Shown: positions 1 through 7,383 of the stretch, piece by piece
How the letters are laid out: each line of letters begins with the position of its first letter
Position numbering within the stretch: position 1 is the stretch's first letter
Assembly: GCA_030622585.1 (NCBI GenBank)
Contig: JAUXFZ010000025.1
Coordinates: 1-12,483, forward strand
Direction: 5' to 3'
Length of the DNA stretch: 12,483 bases
Origin: Myxococcales bacterium
GTDB taxonomy: Bacteria; Myxococcota_A; Polyangia; Polyangiales; Houyiibacteriaceae
Notes under the pieces: generated by a model
The model's input: only the letters and a program-made list of their open reading frames with translations
Databases searched by the model: none
Told to the model about the DNA's origin: nothing
Translations under genes and position numbers: made by a program

Positions 1-1767
1 AGCTACTACGACTACTACCAGCCCGAAGCGTACATCCCATCGAGCGACACCTATATCGAGAAGGACGCGATCGTAAATGACCAGGTCGACCGGATGCGCC
101 ACAGTGCCACGCGGTCGCTCCTCTCGCGGCGCGATGTCATCATCGTTGCGAGCGTCTCGTGCATCTACGGTATCGGCTCCTCGGAGTGGTACCAGGAGAT
201 GTTGATCAGTCTCGAGGTCGGACAAGAGTTTCGCCGCGACCGTCTGTTGCGTCGCCTGGTCGACATTCAATACCAACGAAACGACATCGACTTTCACCGC
301 GGCACCTTCCGGGTTCGTGGTGACGTCGTCGAGATTTTCCCGGCCCACTCGGAGAACCTCGCGGTGCGCGTCGAGTACTGGGGCGACGAGATCGAGCGCA
401 TCGTCGAGATCGACCCGATGCGTGGCAAGGTGCTCGAGGAGCTCGACCAGTACGGCATCTACCCGGGCAGCCACTACGTCACCCCGGACGACCACCGAAA
501 GCGCGCGATCAAGTCGATTCGGGAGGAGCTTCTGCAATGGCTCCCCAAGCTCGAATCCGAGGGAAAACTGGTGGAAAGGCAGCGCCTCGAGCAGCGAACG
601 ATGTACGACCTGGAGATGCTCGAACAGATGGGATTCTGCCACGGAATCGAGAACTACAGCCGCCACCTTTCCGGACGCAAAGAGGGCGAGCCACCACCAA
701 CTTTACTCGACTACTTTCCCGACGACTTCTTGGTGATCCTCGACGAGTCCCACATCACAGTGCCGCAGCTCGGCGCGATGTTCAAAGGTGACCGCTCGCG
801 CAAGGAGACGTTGGTCGAGCACGGGTTTCGAATGCCGAGCGCGCTCGACAATCGGCCACTGCGTTTTTCCGAATGGGAGGAACGCGTGGGTCAAGTGATT
901 CACGTGAGTGCGACGCCCGGCGATTGGGAGATCGAGCACGCGGGCGGTGTCGTTGTCGAGCAGGTGATCCGTCCGACGGGGCTCCTCGATCCGCAGCTGC
1001 GCATTCGTCCAACCAAGCACCAAGTCGACGACCTACTCGGTGAGATCCGCGAGCGCGTAGCGCGCAATGAGCGCGTGCTAATCACGACCCTGACCAAGCG
1101 TATGGCGGAGGATCTCACCGAATACTACGCAGAGCTCAGCGTACGTGTGCGCTATCTTCATAGCGACATAAACACACTCGAACGTGTTGATATTCTTAGG
1201 GATTTGCGTCGCGGCGAGTTCGATGTCCTGGTCGGCATCAACCTCTTGAGGGAGGGATTGGATCTGCCCGAAGTGTCCTTGGTCGGCATCCTCGACGCAG
1301 ACAAAGAGGGCTTTCTACGGTCGCCGCGATCGTTGATTCAGACCATCGGGCGCGCGGCGCGCAACGCGAACGGCGTGGTGCTCCTGTACGCGGACCGAAT
1401 CACCAATGCGATGCGCTACGCGATCGACGAAACCGAACGCCGCCGCGCACGCCAGGCCGAGTACAACGACGAGCACGGGATCACTCCCCAAACGATCAAG
1501 AAGGCAGTGCTCGAAATGGATCCATCAACCGGGGCCAGCGACTACGTCGTCATCCCGATCCTGAGAAAGGGCGAAGCGCCCGACGACCCCGACGACATCC
1601 GAGCTCGGATCGAAGAGCTGCGGAGCGAGATGCTGCTGGCCGCGGAGGAGCTGGAGTTTGAGAAGGCTGCCGAGCTTCGTGACCAAGTCGAACAGCTCCG
1701 AGCCCAGCTCGCGCCCGGGAAGGGCCGGAGCAAGCGCGACCGCGGACCTCAACGGCCGCGCCGTTAG
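1..1767 (+). CDS. uvrB: UvrABC system protein B (excinuclease subunit), 5' end outside the window
   Basis: UvrB is the helicase-like damage-verification subunit of nucleotide excision repair. It receives lesions from UvrA and recruits UvrC. The frame is open from base 1: the first residues read SYYDYYQPEAY, which is the start of the UvrB beta-hairpin that clamps one DNA strand (about residue 92-95 in E. coli). So roughly 95 N-terminal codons, including Walker A, lie upstream. Visible in order: helicase motif II DESH (bases ~736-747), motif III HVSATPGDWE (~901-930), motif IV near VLITTLTKRMAEDL, motifs V/VI INLLREGLDLPE and QTIGRAARN. The C-terminal UVR domain (RIEELRSEM to AEELEFEKAAELRDQ, ~1603-1690) binds UvrA/UvrC. 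It ends in a short basic tail. Inferred full length is about 680 residues, normal for the family. An ATG at base 94 is internal and not the start. No truncation or frameshift is visible inside the window. Confidence 0.97.
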   Translation, partial: SYYDYYQPEAYIPSSDTYIEKDAIVNDQVDRMRHSATRSLLSRRDVIIVASVSCIYGIGSSEWYQEMLISLEVGQEFRRDRLLRRLVDIQYQRNDIDFHRGTFRVRGDVVEIFPAHSENLAVRVEYWGDEIERIVEIDPMRGKVLEELDQYGIYPGSHYVTPDDHRKRAIKSIREELLQWLPKLESEGKLVERQRLEQRTMYDLEMLEQMGFCHGIENYSRHLSGRKEGEPPPTLLDYFPDDFLVILDESHITVPQLGAMFKGDRSRKETLVEHGFRMPSALDNRPLRFSEWEERVGQVIHVSATPGDWEIEHAGGVVVEQVIRPTGLLDPQLRIRPTKHQVDDLLGEIRERVARNERVLITTLTKRMAEDLTEYYAELSVRVRYLHSDINTLERVDILRDLRRGEFDVLVGINLLREGLDLPEVSLVGILDADKEGFLRSPRSLIQTIGRAARNANGVVLLYADRITNAMRYAIDETERRRARQAEYNDEHGITPQTIKKAVLEMDPSTGASDYVVIPILRKGEAPDDPDDIRARIEELRSEMLLAAEELEFEKAAELRDQVEQLRAQLAPGKGRSKRDRGPQRPRR

Positions 1768-1790
1768 ATCCCCTCCAAGTGCTGGGGATC
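1767..1790 (+). terminator. Weak hairpin just after uvrB
   Basis: A perfect 7-bp inverted repeat, GATCCCC (1767-1773) and GGGGATC (1784-1790), is separated by a 10-nt loop. It begins on the last base of the uvrB stop codon. No T-run follows (next bases AGTAGCTATTT), so it is not a classical intrinsic terminator. It could still slow transcription or stabilise the uvrB mRNA 3' end. Confidence 0.3.
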
Positions 1791-1821
1791 AGTAGCTATT
1801 TCTGCCTAGTATGCGGCTTCC

Positions 1822-1850
1822 TTGAGCCGGAAAACCGCCGGGGCTAGGCT
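1822..1850 (+). promoter_or_regulatory. Possible sigma70-type promoter before the exported-protein run
   Basis: TTGAGC (1822-1827), then exactly 17 nt, then TAGGCT (1845-1850). The -35 matches TTGACA at 4 of 6 positions and the -10 matches TATAAT at 3 of 6. A start about 7 nt after the -10 would fall within a few bases of the ATG at 1860, implying a leaderless or nearly leaderless mRNA. That fits the absence of any Shine-Dalgarno sequence before that ATG. Weak matches; offered as a candidate only. Confidence 0.22.
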
Positions 1851-1859
1851 GTTTTCGCT

Positions 1860-3875
1860 ATGCGCCCCGTTTGGCTTGGCTTGTGGATAGTCGCGATTTG
1901 GCTCGTGTCCCTGGGGAGTGGCGGCGCCCAAGATGGCGACCGCCTCCTCGAGTTTCGCTTCACGCCGACCAAGCGCGCCCAGATTGCGATCTGGATCGAA
2001 GATGCCGACGGCACCTTCATGGAGACGGTCGTGCTCACATCATCGGTCGCGCTTCGGGGCATTGGCAACCGACCCGGCGCGCTGCAGATGAACAGCGGTT
2101 TTCGTTGGCCGTACGGGCGCCGTGAAGGGATCCTGCCGATCTGGGGACATCGACGGGCGGGCGCGCCCGGCGCCGAGCCGTTTCCCATGGTGATCTTTCA
2201 GGACCGCACTTCGGAGGGGTTCGCCTCGCGCACCTCGGTCGATGCGTCGCCCGACTCGTACTTCTGCCTCTCCTTCGACCAGACGACGACGACCCGCGAG
2301 GCGCTCGACGCCGTCACCTGCGCGAGTGTCTTCAATAGCGACAAGGGTCGCTTCGTGACGGACGATGATCTCCGAGGCGGATATGCCGAGCCTTTCGTCG
2401 AACCCTCGGGCTCCGAGATCATGCGCCCGCTCGGTGCTGGGTCGCTCTACCCGCCCCGCCGCGACGTCGAAGGACTGGGCCAATTCGACCATCCCGACGT
2501 CGAACGGTTCGTTCAAGAGGCGCGCAGCGTCATGCCAAGCATCGACGCGGTGACCATGGCCACGCCCACGGGAGACGTGCCTCGGACGATCCAATACATC
2601 GCCCCGCAAGACTGGGAGGACGGTGACTACACGGCCTGGATCGAAGTCAACGTCGAGGGAGATTACAACGACGTCTTCAACGACGTGACCTACCCCACGC
2701 CGCTGTCAGAGAGCTGGGACATTTGGGCAGAAACCTATGGCTACCCCTACCGCGGTCAGCCCTCCATCGTGTACGCGGTGCCGTTCGCCTTGGGCCCCGT
2801 CGTCGCCGAGCATGAAACGTCAGAGCCGCTTGGCTACGCAAGCCTGCATGGTGATTCCGGCGAGGTCTTCACGATGGACGCTTCGATCACCGACGACCCC
2901 GACAGCGCGCCCGGCAGTGGAGCCGACCGCTTGCGTCCCGATGCCACTGGCGCGCGTTTCAAGCTCGGCGTCCTGGCCACAAACATCTGCGGCGAGCCCG
3001 AGCCTCCCGAGATCTGCGGCCAGGACTGCGTCGACGACGCGCAGTGCGGGACGGGCTTCATCTGCGCTGAGGATGGCACCTGCCTGGGGTTGTGTGACGC
3101 GGAAGCGCAGCCCGCATCCATCTCCGATTTCAGCATGGAAAATCACCCGAATTCGAAGTGGTCCCACGTCGTCGGTCGCCTTCGATTCACGGTGCCCCAA
3201 AGCGCGCGTCCCCTGCGTCAATACAAGATTCTGTCGAGTAAGATCCTCGTCAGCAGTGTGGTCACCGAGGACGCTCATGCCCTCGAGATCACCAGCGCTG
3301 GCAGACCCATCCAAGGGGACGGCCTGCATATCCCTGTCGACTCGGAGTGTAGCGGCGCAGACGCAACCGAAACCCTTTGCGCTCCGTATGTCGCGAACGA
3401 AGACGGCGAGTGCGAGAACGGAGTCGACGTCGACGGGGACGGCGATTGCCTGGACCCGGGCGACGTCATCGTCGTCAACGCGGCGTTCGATGCACACGAA
3501 ACCCAATACGAGCTCGAGATCACGGCGACGGACCAATGCCAAGGGCGAAGCGACGCCGTCACCGCCAGCCTCACGACGACCCCGATCGACTTCACTACCG
3601 TTCCTCCGTGCTTCGTTGCCACCGCGGCCTATGGTTCGCCGTTGGCCGATGAGATTTGGGCGCTCCGGCGCTTTCGTGACCGTTACCTGATGACCAACCC
3701 CACGGGCCGCGCGTTCGTCGATGCGTATTATTCGGTCGGCCCGTACGCGGCCGATATCATTGCTGAGCACCCATGGATGCGAACCACCACCCGACTCGTC
3801 CTGACGCCGCTCGTCGCCCTCTCGCGCGCCCTGACCGAGCGAAAACCGAGCGAAAACGCCTGCTCCGTGCACTGA
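1860..3875 (+). CDS. Secreted protein with CFI-box-type C-terminus, function unknown
   Basis: A 671-residue exported protein of unknown function. Residues 1-23 form a Sec-type signal peptide (hydrophobic LGLWIVAIWLVSLGS, likely cleavage near GGAQ). The N-terminal part (about 30-110) contains AIWIEDADGTFMETVVL and NSGFRWPYGRR, which recall beta-sandwich periplasmic proteins of the DUF2271 type; this is a resemblance only. Residues 240-275 hold a second similar strand pattern (DGDYTAWIEVNVEGDYN). Residues 377-412 are a Cys-rich Dickkopf-like patch with seven cysteines. Residues 518-535 contain DVDGDGDCLDPGD, an Asp-rich loop like calcium-binding repeats. Residues 584-593 are CFVATAAYGS, the CFI-box motif, followed by the usual RRFRDRYL, Asn-Pro-x-Gly-Arg and a hydrophobic stretch near the C-terminus. 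CFI-box tails are regarded as putative sorting or anchoring signals. The start is the first ATG in frame and directly gives the signal peptide. The next gene overlaps or abuts the 3' end, suggesting one transcript. Confidence 0.85.
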   Translation: MRPVWLGLWIVAIWLVSLGSGGAQDGDRLLEFRFTPTKRAQIAIWIEDADGTFMETVVLTSSVALRGIGNRPGALQMNSGFRWPYGRREGILPIWGHRRAGAPGAEPFPMVIFQDRTSEGFASRTSVDASPDSYFCLSFDQTTTTREALDAVTCASVFNSDKGRFVTDDDLRGGYAEPFVEPSGSEIMRPLGAGSLYPPRRDVEGLGQFDHPDVERFVQEARSVMPSIDAVTMATPTGDVPRTIQYIAPQDWEDGDYTAWIEVNVEGDYNDVFNDVTYPTPLSESWDIWAETYGYPYRGQPSIVYAVPFALGPVVAEHETSEPLGYASLHGDSGEVFTMDASITDDPDSAPGSGADRLRPDATGARFKLGVLATNICGEPEPPEICGQDCVDDAQCGTGFICAEDGTCLGLCDAEAQPASISDFSMENHPNSKWSHVVGRLRFTVPQSARPLRQYKILSSKILVSSVVTEDAHALEITSAGRPIQGDGLHIPVDSECSGADATETLCAPYVANEDGECENGVDVDGDGDCLDPGDVIVVNAAFDAHETQYELEITATDQCQGRSDAVTASLTTTPIDFTTVPPCFVATAAYGSPLADEIWALRRFRDRYLMTNPTGRAFVDAYYSVGPYAADIIAEHPWMRTTTRLVLTPLVALSRALTERKPSENACSVH

Positions 3876-4075
3876 AGCTGCCGATCATCCTTGCCCTTTG
3901 TACGGCCGCAGGCTGCGCAACGGTCAAGCCTTACGAGCGCGAATACCTCTCCCGTCCAAGCATGGACTTCGAGCGCGAGGCGACCGAGGCGAAGTTCTAC
4001 ACCCACGTCCTCGACGCGCGTGAGGGCGCCACCGGAGGTCTCGGAACCGCCGGCGGGGGATGCGGGTGCAACTAG
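3773..4075 (+). CDS. DUF4266 small lipoprotein
   Basis: A small exported lipoprotein of the DUF4266 type, function unknown. A basic stretch (ERKRLLRALK) and hydrophobic core (LPIILALCTAAG) precede the lipobox Cys of AAGC. The mature part starts CATVKPYEREYLSRPSMDF and includes the family-typical HVLDAREGA, and the protein ends Gly-rich with GGGCGCN, a CxC motif. The mature protein is only about 52 residues. The start is uncertain: the only in-frame ATG (3773) gives an unusually long 48-residue leader and overlaps the upstream gene by 103 bp. A CTG at 3872, overlapping the upstream stop as CTGA, would give a compact signal peptide (M)KLPIILALCTAAGC. No Shine-Dalgarno supports either. DUF4266 genes are typically next to DUF3570 genes, as here. 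Confidence 0.82.
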   Translation: MDANHHPTRPDAARRPLARPDRAKTERKRLLRALKLPIILALCTAAGCATVKPYEREYLSRPSMDFEREATEAKFYTHVLDAREGATGGLGTAGGGCGCN

Positions 4076-5256
4076 AAGCAGCGCGTCGGAAGTCGAGATC
4101 GATGGTGCTCAGCTTGCTCTTGTGGGTCCTGGCTGGCGGCATCGCGCTCATCGGCGCGAACCCAACGCGCTCGCGGGCTGACGCCGTCACAGGCACTTGG
4201 ACGGGTGATGCGCAGTTGCGCGGCAACTATTACTGGGACCGGAGCACGCGCGTTCTCGCCCCCGAGATCATCGCGCAACTCGAAGCGCCACAAGGGAGTC
4301 GCATGCGCGTCGACTACTTGATCGATTCGATCACGAGCGCGAGCATCGCAGCAGGCGCGCTCGAGGACACGCGCTTCACCGAAATTCGTCACGACGTGGA
4401 CCTCAAAGGGGGTCACGAGTTCGTGGAGCGCGAGAACCCGGTCGACCTGTTCGGAGGATTTCGGTTCAGTCGCGAACCGGACTACTTCTCGTTCGCTACG
4501 CTCTTCCAGCCGCCGATTTGGCCCGCCGACCGGGCGACGATGTTTCGAGGCCGCATCAGCTATCGTCACGACGAAATCGGCCAGAACTTCCGGGGTGGAT
4601 CGCAGCAACGACCTGGCAACATGGGGGGCACGAGCGCGGACCGATTCAGAGAAACCCTCGACGCGGTGTCACTCGCGGCTGGCTGGGAGCAGGTCCTGAC
4701 GCCGACCCTCGTCCTCGAAGTCTCGTACGACTTTACCTACCAGTGGGGTTTCCTCGCCAACCCGTATCGATCGGTATTGGGGGGCCAGCGTCCCGAAGAG
4801 CACCCTGATGGACGTTTCCGTCACCTGCTGGCGTCCCGACTCGCCTGGTACATCCCGCGGTCGCGTACCTCGCTCCAGGTTCTCTACCGCTCGTACGTCG
4901 ACGATTGGAAGCTCGGCGCGATCAACCCAGAGTTTCGCATCTACCAAGAAATGTCTCCGTTCTTTCAAACGCGCTTGCGTTACCGCTACTACACCCAGAC
5001 GTCCGCGTTCTTCTACAAGAGCAACCCAAACGACTACACCTTCGAAGACACATACGTAACTGCCGACCCCAAGCTGAGCGCCTTCCACGTCAACGAGCTC
5101 GGCATCCAGCTCCTCGTCCTCGGCGCATTTCTAGAAGGCAAAGCCCACCGCTCCATCGCCGGCGCTCAGTTCGACATCAGTTTCAACTACCGCTGGAACA
5201 CCAACGCCTACGGCAATCAGGTCGTCGCCCAAACCGGCCTACGCATCCCTTTTTAG
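4060..5256 (+). CDS. DUF3570 outer-membrane beta-barrel candidate
   Basis: A 398-residue exported protein of the DUF3570 family, predicted to be an outer-membrane beta-barrel; its role is unknown. It has a basic n-region (ARRKSRS), a hydrophobic core (MVLSLLLWVLAGGIALIGA) and likely signal peptidase cleavage after SRA40, followed by DAVTGTWTG. Visible family features: RVDYLIDSITSASI after the first strands, FTEIRHDV, FREPDYFS-like turns, repeated aromatic-rich amphipathic strands (YRYYTQTSAFFY, FDISFNYRWN) and a final IPF with C-terminal Phe, the usual beta-signal of barrel proteins. The ATG at 4060 overlaps the DUF4266 gene by 16 bp. An alternative ATG at 4102 (residue 15) still keeps the whole hydrophobic segment and has GGAAG upstream. 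The overlap argues for translational coupling with the lipoprotein. Its stop overlaps the stop of the opposite-strand gene. Confidence 0.85.
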   Translation: MRVQLEAARRKSRSMVLSLLLWVLAGGIALIGANPTRSRADAVTGTWTGDAQLRGNYYWDRSTRVLAPEIIAQLEAPQGSRMRVDYLIDSITSASIAAGALEDTRFTEIRHDVDLKGGHEFVERENPVDLFGGFRFSREPDYFSFATLFQPPIWPADRATMFRGRISYRHDEIGQNFRGGSQQRPGNMGGTSADRFRETLDAVSLAAGWEQVLTPTLVLEVSYDFTYQWGFLANPYRSVLGGQRPEEHPDGRFRHLLASRLAWYIPRSRTSLQVLYRSYVDDWKLGAINPEFRIYQEMSPFFQTRLRYRYYTQTSAFFYKSNPNDYTFEDTYVTADPKLSAFHVNELGIQLLVLGAFLEGKAHRSIAGAQFDISFNYRWNTNAYGNQVVAQTGLRIPF

Positions 5257-6164
5257 ACGTCCGGCTCCGCCCCCTCGGCTCGCTGAGCGCGATTCCACGG
5301 GCTGACGATACGGGGGCCCGTCCCCAACTGGATGGAAACCGCGTGAAGAAGGTGGCGGCCGGGCGAGGGGCCGCCGTAGAGTGGGTCGCCCAGGAGGGGA
5401 TGGCCTATCGACGCCAGGTGAGCTCGGATCTGGTGGCGGCGGGCGTTGTTGGCGCGGATTTCGACGAGCGAGCCATGTTCCGCGGGGGTGCTGGTGAGGA
5501 TCTCCGTCGCTGCCGGCTGGGCGCGCAGGCGTTTGATCTCGCGGGGGTCGGTACAAGCGCGCACTCTTCGGTTGTCACGGGGGTCTTTGGCGATCGGCGT
5601 GTCGATGATCATCGGCGCGGGGACGATGCCTTGGCAGCGAGCGAGGTATCTCTTTTCAATCTCGCCGGCCTGGAGTTGTCGGCGGAGCGCGTCGAACGTC
5701 GCTTGGTCGCGGGCCGCGAGCATCACGCCCGACGTGTCGTTGTCGAGTCGATGGAGAATGCCCGGCTCCCGTTTGCTGTAACCCACGTCGCGCATCTCCG
5801 GATAGCGTGCGACCAACGCGCCAGCCAAGGTGCCACGCTCGCCCTCCTTCAACGGATGGCTCGGGACCCCCGCGGGCTTTGCGACGACCACGTAACCCTC
5901 GTTTTCGACCAGGACGTCCAGCGCCAGATCCGGGTCGGGCGCAGCGTAGAAATCCACCGGACCCGGAACGCTTTCCAAGGTGACGCGATCGCCCGCAGAG
6001 ACGATGTAGCTCTTCTTCACCCGTCGCCCGTCGACCCGAACGAGGCCTTCTTCGATAAGCCTTTTCGCTCTGGCTCGGCTGAGCGCCGGCACCAGGCGGG
6101 CGAGCACGACATCGACCCTCCGCCCCGCATCCCCCTCTTGAATCTCGAGCTCAGCGACCGACAT
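5253..6164 (-). CDS. RluA-family 23S rRNA/tRNA pseudouridine synthase with S4 domain
   Basis: Isomerises specific uridines in structured RNA (large-subunit rRNA or tRNA) to pseudouridine; the exact target cannot be told from sequence. An N-terminal S4 RNA-binding domain (about residues 8-66, SRARAKRLIEEGLVRVDGRRV) is followed by the catalytic domain. The RluA signature HRLDNDTSG carries the catalytic Asp, and the family's C-terminal block reads RRHQIRAHLASIGHPLLGDPLYGG. The start is set at ATG 6164 because AGGAGG lies immediately upstream (6168-6173). A GTG at 6182 would add six residues and place that Shine-Dalgarno inside the gene. Product 303 residues, ordinary for the family. It is divergent from dnaJ, with about 50 bp between starts, and convergent with the DUF3570 gene, sharing 4 bp at the stops. 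It is probably a single-gene unit. RluD-like by architecture, but I do not assign a symbol. Confidence 0.92.
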   Translation of the reverse strand: MSVAELEIQEGDAGRRVDVVLARLVPALSRARAKRLIEEGLVRVDGRRVKKSYIVSAGDRVTLESVPGPVDFYAAPDPDLALDVLVENEGYVVVAKPAGVPSHPLKEGERGTLAGALVARYPEMRDVGYSKREPGILHRLDNDTSGVMLAARDQATFDALRRQLQAGEIEKRYLARCQGIVPAPMIIDTPIAKDPRDNRRVRACTDPREIKRLRAQPAATEILTSTPAEHGSLVEIRANNARRHQIRAHLASIGHPLLGDPLYGGPSPGRHLLHAVSIQLGTGPRIVSPWNRAQRAEGAEPDV

Positions 6165-6167
6165 CTG

Positions 6168-6173
6168 CCTCCT
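6168..6173 (-). promoter_or_regulatory. Shine-Dalgarno deciding the pseudouridine synthase start
   Basis: AGGAGG on the minus strand, 3 nt before ATG 6164. The spacing is short, but the match is perfect, and no comparable site precedes the GTG at 6182. The dnaA start shows the same tight spacing. Confidence 0.6.
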
Positions 6174-6215
6174 CTCCCACACTCCAGGTCACTTTTCTAT
6201 GCCGTTTGCGCAGAC

Positions 6216-7337
6216 ATGGCACGCGTCTACACTCCAAAACCAGTGTCCAAGCGTGATTACTACGTGATTCTCGAAGTCAGCCGGACCGCCGCCGGGAGCG
6301 AGATCAAGCAAAGCTATCGCGCCCTCGCGATGAAGTACCACCCCGACCGCAACCCGGATGACCCGGCGGCCGAGGATGCGTTCAAGGAAGCGAGCGAGGC
6401 ATACGCCGTCCTGAGTGACCCGGACCGCCGCACGCAGTACGACCGATTCGGTCATGCGGCGTTCGACAGCGGTGGCGCTGGTTTCGAAGCCGGCGACTTC
6501 GGCGCCGTGAGCGACATCCTCGAAGGCTTGTTCGGTGAGGTGTTCAGCGGTGGGCGCCGCAAACGCAGAGCGGGGCGCGACCTCAGCTACGACTTGGAGA
6601 TTTCATTCGTCCAAGCGGCGCTCGGCATCGAGAAGAACATCGACGTCAGTCGCCCGGCACCCTGCGCACCGTGCAGCGGATCGGGCGCCGAGCCCGGCAC
6701 ACCCATCCACAAGTGCAATGTTTGCCAAGGCCGCGCACAGGTAAAATATCAGCGCGGCCTCTTTGCCGCGACGCGCCCGTGTCACGCGTGCCGTGGAACC
6801 GGCAAGAAGATCCCGACGCCGTGTAACGCATGCAAAGGCACGGGCACCAAGATGCGCTCCGAATCGATGAGCGTGAAGATACCGGCCGGGGTTCAAGATG
6901 GCGCGGTCCGCACCGTTCGAGGCGCGGGAGAAGCGAGCCCAGGCGGCAACGGTGACCTGCATATCAACATCAAGGTCAGAGACCACTCGCTGTTCCAGCG
7001 CGAGGGAGCTGACATCTTGGTGTCGATTCCGATTTCATTCCCCCAGGCGGTGCTCGGGGCGAGCATCGACGTCCCCACGCTCGACGGCCAAGTGGTGATG
7101 AAGGTCCCCCCGGGGACGCAGTCGGGAAAGATCTTCCGCCTACGGGGCAAGGGAATTCCGGTCTACGGGGGGTATGGAAAAGGCGATCAGCTCGTAACCG
7201 TCGTGGTCGAAGTGCCGCAGGAAGTGAGCCGGCGCCAGCGCAAGCTGATCACCGAGCTAGCACAAGAAATTGGCGACGAAACCCACCCGCAGCAGGCGAG
7301 TTTCCTCAGGAAGCTGCGCGGTCTGTTCGACGCGTAG
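6216..7337 (+). CDS. dnaJ: Chaperone protein DnaJ (type I Hsp40)
   Basis: Cytoplasmic co-chaperone that delivers unfolded substrates to DnaK and stimulates its ATPase. Visible domains: J domain at residues ~13-80 with KRDYYVILEV and catalytic HPD (42-44, KYHPDRN); a short, weakly Gly/Phe-rich linker (~80-115); and a zinc-finger domain with four CxxC modules (150-153, 167-170, 189-192, 203-206). The second module is CNVCQGRA rather than the canonical CxxCxGxG. C-terminal peptide-binding domains follow (VKIPAGVQDGAVRTVRGAGE, PPGTQSGKIFRLRGKG). Length 373, close to E. coli's 376. ATG 6216 is the first in-frame ATG after the divergent gene. GTG 6243 would start (M)SKRDYYVIL, matching the usual DnaJ N-terminus more closely. 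Neither has a clear Shine-Dalgarno. dnaK and grpE are not adjacent, so this may be one of several dnaJ copies. It is followed 46 bp later by a cyclophilin gene. Confidence 0.94.
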   Translation: MARVYTPKPVSKRDYYVILEVSRTAAGSEIKQSYRALAMKYHPDRNPDDPAAEDAFKEASEAYAVLSDPDRRTQYDRFGHAAFDSGGAGFEAGDFGAVSDILEGLFGEVFSGGRRKRRAGRDLSYDLEISFVQAALGIEKNIDVSRPAPCAPCSGSGAEPGTPIHKCNVCQGRAQVKYQRGLFAATRPCHACRGTGKKIPTPCNACKGTGTKMRSESMSVKIPAGVQDGAVRTVRGAGEASPGGNGDLHINIKVRDHSLFQREGADILVSIPISFPQAVLGASIDVPTLDGQVVMKVPPGTQSGKIFRLRGKGIPVYGGYGKGDQLVTVVVEVPQEVSRRQRKLITELAQEIGDETHPQQASFLRKLRGLFDA

Positions 7338-7372
7338 TCACCTGATCGCTTGCGCTCGGGCCCGGGGTTGCC

Positions 7373-7376
7373 AAGG
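7373..7376 (+). promoter_or_regulatory. Ribosome binding site of the cyclophilin gene
   Basis: AAGG, 7 nt before ATG 7384. It fixes this ATG as the start in preference to in-frame upstream ATGs within dnaJ, and the chosen start produces an immediate lipoprotein signal. Confidence 0.55.
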
Positions 7377-7383
7377 TACGCGC

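Noticed and set aside
2737..3690. A 317-residue plus-strand open frame in a second frame of the CFI-box gene
   Set aside because: Ser/Arg/Thr-rich composition and no domains; the overlapping 671-residue frame has signal peptide, Cys-rich patch and CFI-box.
2820..3872. A 350-residue minus-strand open frame
   Set aside because: It is antisense to the CFI-box protein, Arg/Asp/Val-rich without recognisable motifs, as expected of a GC-rich shadow frame.
4905..7337. An 810-residue plus-strand open frame apparently fusing a new N-terminal region to DnaJ
   Set aside because: The first ~437 residues run antisense to the pseudouridine synthase and overlap the DUF3570 gene in another frame; they are Arg/Pro-rich shadow sequence. 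DnaJ starts near 6216.
7270..7383. Extended N-terminus for the cyclophilin gene starting inside dnaJ
   Set aside because: ATG 7384 has an AAGG site 7 nt upstream and gives an immediate lipoprotein signal; the extension would bury it.
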